This document shows, one piece after another, positions 23,901-25,167 of a DNA stretch of 25,167 bases (positions are counted from its first letter, which is position 1; each line of letters begins with the position of its first letter). A program made the translations under genes and the position numbers. The stretch is from Planctomycetota bacterium (GTDB lineage Bacteria; Planctomycetota; Planctomycetia; Pirellulales; Pirellulaceae), in NCBI GenBank assembly GCA_029259935.1, contig JAJDEH010000435.1, forward strand, positions 1-25,167. Reading direction: 5' to 3'. The notes under the pieces were generated by a model. That model was not told the DNA's origin and searched no databases. It saw only the letters and a list, made by a program, of their open reading frames with translations.

Positions 23901-24291
23901 CGATCTCTTGTATTCGGCCGTCAGTCCTGGTTGGAACGAACATCGAGATCCGGGGCACCGCCAAATCGGTTTGGAATATCATCGCGACGGCTATCTGATG
24001 CTGGATGACTTGTACCTCATCGATCGACGTCAGCGAACGACCCCGTGGCGATACAGCATCCGCCAGGGGCAGCACGCCGTCGACGCCCCCGACCGTCGCG
24101 CATGGTTCGCGCACCGCGAGTCCACCAGCGACGGAACAGGCCAAGTCTTCGATTTCATTCTCGGTGCCGCGCAAATCCCCAGCGACGAGGTGTTGAAGCT
24201 GGTCCGCGACGCGGCACCCGCGCCGCTGCGGCCGCCCGTCGGACTTTCGGCCATTTCAGTCGATGGGGAAAAAGCAACACGCGAGCCTTAA
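20965..24291 (+). CDS. Very large lipoprotein with concanavalin-like and beta-propeller-like regions
   Basis: About 1108 aa. TTG 20965 is proposed as the start because GGGAGAG lies 5-6 bases before it and the lipoprotein signal follows (LATTLMATTLLLMMLAGC, lipidation at Cys). TTG 20935 and ATG 21040 are alternatives. Residues about 50-230 resemble a concanavalin/LamG or DUF1080-like jelly roll (YRIGSDVDLLALIDPRRDTV, IRVIVRRESVLVDVDGGVFI, LGGWNTEFRVTSWKL). A low-complexity linker rich in Ser, Asp, Lys and Pro (about 240-320) follows. The remaining 780 residues contain WD40/YVTN-like propeller strands, for example AISPGGRFLVIHWNKEILVH, VAFTANGTELALLG and IGIIDVRSGAWVGILQAS. It may be a surface protein that binds a ligand or partner. 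Function unknown. Confidence 0.85.
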   Translation: MSRILFPYGKSGSCRRHGPSLATTLMATTLLLMMLAGCSKSKNSQPAPPIAGRPPLTNVYRIGSDVDLLALIDPRRDTVNGNFRFDDEALVIPPVQAAQLNFEVELPEQYELLMEVARTKGQESLNLGIHVGGFTTSVVIEGWGRKLSGLNRVDGKLAEDNVTSQQFSVFGDSSSAKKIRVIVRRESVLVDVDGGVFIDFRGAPSRLSFDSRFFQQPAANQLMLGGWNTEFRVTSWKLTPLGDQPVKFAARQPSQSTDSTAVAKADAPRSGADSRTNEVATPVETDGNKNQDPERFPSGGSDKTPPDSDPSNDAVTAKDGTKDQPPAKRVPWSASVDPFPGWDPLVAATIKVPLKKGWSVIPFGPSPFFAVGMPEDDRSRWSVYDQRTGKPVGSPVVLDLTEHGDYELCPSGRYFLAYMGAASDRRIEVYSFVTGERVYAADSPDESVDLRRQEYLTSQHGLLSIRDDGGKLQFRRIDLRSGTVTARWTSGPLSQDLQAVAISPGGRFLVIHWNKEILVHDLSNAEIVGRLDLPAGIEVVETVAFTANGTELALLGRLDVGPSPIMWCIDWATGKTSLLAEVAARLDSLQVNYRLGPALEWFPNNELLLYYGRDVIDRRTGKFCYRMPSSVYWQMPRRGLPGGSVLAMMIGDDPDVREYRTVKMDSRQLDASIKVVRDGGIAQDIGLPPLTIADTEAGRMISSAENKKVPSIAVEARAAFAVEEVKLPLQLVRTRAFDTKLRRIQFASPEMSVAVAHFHVAPERPDEGEARELLVRFDLRLGKQVGSVPIREDYRLADVSPDGTRALLGLFNKVDAYSRVDVVDLTTKSHIAGWRPFAQEPFLEDISKAGQPEAKNPRTATWVRFVDEDRVLTVNPAGKLVCWRLPECTAIYSCEDFGHPHDFSANRRYLASSDGDRIGIIDVRSGAWVGILQASETPQAVLRVAIHPDCKELAAILGYQGRREMIFWDLAGGKVVEQFDLLYSAVSPGWNEHRDPGHRQIGLEYHRDGYLMLDDLYLIDRRQRTTPWRYSIRQGQHAVDAPDRRAWFAHRESTSDGTGQVFDFILGAAQIPSDEVLKLVRDAAPAPLRPPVGLSAISVDGEKATREP

Positions 24292-24554
24292 AAACCTGCG
24301 ACCGTTCGTGACGTCGAAGCGTCGCGGCAATTTGGTTTACCAACTACATGATGCGTCTTGATCATGCCCCCGTATATCCCCATCACCGTCGACGGTGAAT
24401 GTCAGCGCATCATGCGGGACGTACTCAAAGATTTCCGCGTGACCACTTTGATGACAATCACGAATAAGTCGAGGAATGTGCTTTTGCTTCGATCATGGAG
24501 AAGTAAACGAATACAAACCGTGTTTAGCGTGCTGACGGATCACAATATAGTTGG
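24292..24554. other. Intergenic region without a supported gene
   Basis: An open frame of 66 codons at 24358-24558 has no recognisable family and no ribosome binding site; its end overlaps the next minus-strand gene. The short palindrome TTGGT-TT-ACCAA lies near 24331. No other structure was seen. Confidence 0.3.
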
Positions 24555-24788
24555 TTAAGGTTTTGTGGACAGGACCCAGCCGTCCGTTACGAAGACGGTC
24601 TTTTCTCCCTGGAGCAAGGTGAGGACGGCAATAAACTCAGTGTGACTGTCGATGTCTTTGAGAATGATTGGTTTACCTTGCTGTAGCGTGACCTCGATCT
24701 GCCAACGCTCGCGTTTGCCTTTCTTGTCCCACCATGCGTTGTAGTCGACGACCGCGACACTTGTTGCTGATCTCGTTTTTTTTACCAT
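24555..24788 (-). CDS. Small hypothetical protein
   Basis: A 77-aa protein starting MVKKTRSATSVAVVDYNAWW. The body looks like a real soluble beta-rich domain (RWQIEVTLQQGKPIILKDID, EFIAVLTLLQGEKTVFVTDG), with no signal peptide or membrane segment. I do not recognise a family. The ribosome binding site before the ATG is poor (AATGGAAAAACCCACTC). The gene is co-located with the group II intron pieces immediately to its right, on the opposite strand. Confidence 0.55.
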   Translation of the reverse strand: MVKKTRSATSVAVVDYNAWWDKKGKRERWQIEVTLQQGKPIILKDIDSHTEFIAVLTLLQGEKTVFVTDGWVLSTKP

Positions 24789-24965
24789 GAGTGGGTTTTT
24801 CCATTCTGAGGGATGTGATCGGATAACGTCTAAGTTGACCCGCGTGGCGGACCAACGAAAAAGACTTGGAACAATTGGAAACCGTCAACAACGCGGAGCA
24901 CGCTGGAAGCACAGAAGAGCCTGCCCCCCTGACGTTACTCTGGAAACCGACTTAAATCCTTCGTT

Positions 24966-25031
24966 GAACCGCCGTATGCGGACCCGCATGTACGGTGGTG
25001 TGGGGGACGCCGTCAGCAATGGCGGCGCCTA
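24966..25031 (+). mobile_element. Group II intron 3' end (domains V and VI)
   Basis: Bases 24966-25000 fold as domain V: lower stem ACCGCCGTA pairs with TACGGTGGT, upper stem TGCG pairs with CGCA, with the TG two-base bulge on the 3' strand. Domain VI follows with stem CGCCGTC/GGCGGCG (loop AGCAAT), ending in CCTA near 25031. The sequence differs from the intron at the left edge, so it is another intron. No intron body or reverse transcriptase ORF is visible upstream, where the small minus-strand gene lies. This copy is therefore probably a 3' fragment. Confidence 0.75.
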
Positions 25032-25167
25032 GTGCGCCTGTGAAGGCGTTTGAATTGTCGGGTGAGAGTCCCGTCCAGGCTACCGTTACCAGCCTGTAGT
25101 CGAAAGTGGTAACTGCGTTGTCGCGAGACAAGGTGGAGAGCAACCTGAGACGAATGACCAGTCCGTA
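25032..25167 (+). mobile_element. Group II intron 5' end (domain I), truncated by window end
   Basis: The sequence begins GTGCGCCTGTG, the usual GUGYG-type start of group II introns. It continues with GGGTGAGAGTCCC, the epsilon-prime hairpin seen near the 5' end of many bacterial group II introns, and then domain I-like blocks such as GAGCAACCTGAGACGAATGA. It abuts the preceding domain V/VI directly. It runs off the window, so an encoded reverse transcriptase cannot be assessed. Confidence 0.7.

Overview
The window looks like chromosomal DNA of a planctomycete (Planctomycetota, probably Pirellulales-like). This is an inference from family content. There is a secreted formylglycine-type sulfatase, a cytoplasmic Gfo/Idh/MocA oxidoreductase, several leucine-rich-repeat (LRR) proteins (one with the membrane anchor motif FSLRTLL), many lipoproteins and secreted proteins of unknown role, and many small imperfect palindromic elements between genes. 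No ribosomal or other taxonomic marker is present, so the assignment is not firm. Base composition is moderately GC-rich throughout, with no obviously foreign block.

Left edge (1-885): the 3' end of a group II intron (domains V and VI) ends near 132. It is followed on the minus strand by the 5' half of a CAU tRNA that stops exactly at its anticodon loop. Eight bases from the tRNA 5' end lies the C-terminal remnant of a tyrosine recombinase. Together they look like the scar of an integrated element. The rest of this stretch is non-coding and carries a GC-rich palindromic repeat.

Region 885-6917: a sulfatase and a HEAT-repeat lipoprotein (+), then an NtrC-type sigma-54 activator (-). Divergent from the activator is a two-gene operon of a universal stress protein and a CBS-pair protein, preceded by a near-consensus sigma-54 promoter. 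A Gfo/Idh/MocA oxidoreductase (-) follows.

Region 6918-11310: three LRR proteins of different architecture, with two MITE-like elements between them.

Region 11737-16069: a small SLBB-like lipoprotein, then a tight minus-strand cluster of a cyclic-nucleotide-binding-domain protein, a hydrogenase-beta-like Fe-S protein and a hydrogenase-gamma-like flavoprotein. Divergent from it is a ferredoxin-NADP reductase. The catalytic NiFe hydrogenase subunits that usually accompany beta and gamma are absent here. With the stress operon, this is the functional core of the window: redox and electron-transfer proteins plus energy- or stress-sensing domains (REC/AAA+, USP, CBS, cNMP).

Region 16070-24554: a decayed IS3-like transposase, a TPR protein, a MarR regulator with a YceI-family protein, a secreted protein whose stop codon lies on the edge of a third MITE-like element, a glutaredoxin-type arsenate reductase, and a very large lipoprotein with a concanavalin-like N-terminal domain and a beta-propeller-like body.

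Right edge (24555-25167): a small conserved-looking ORF (-), then a group II intron domain V/VI immediately followed by what looks like the 5' end of another group II intron, which runs off the window. Group II intron sequence thus bounds the window on both sides.
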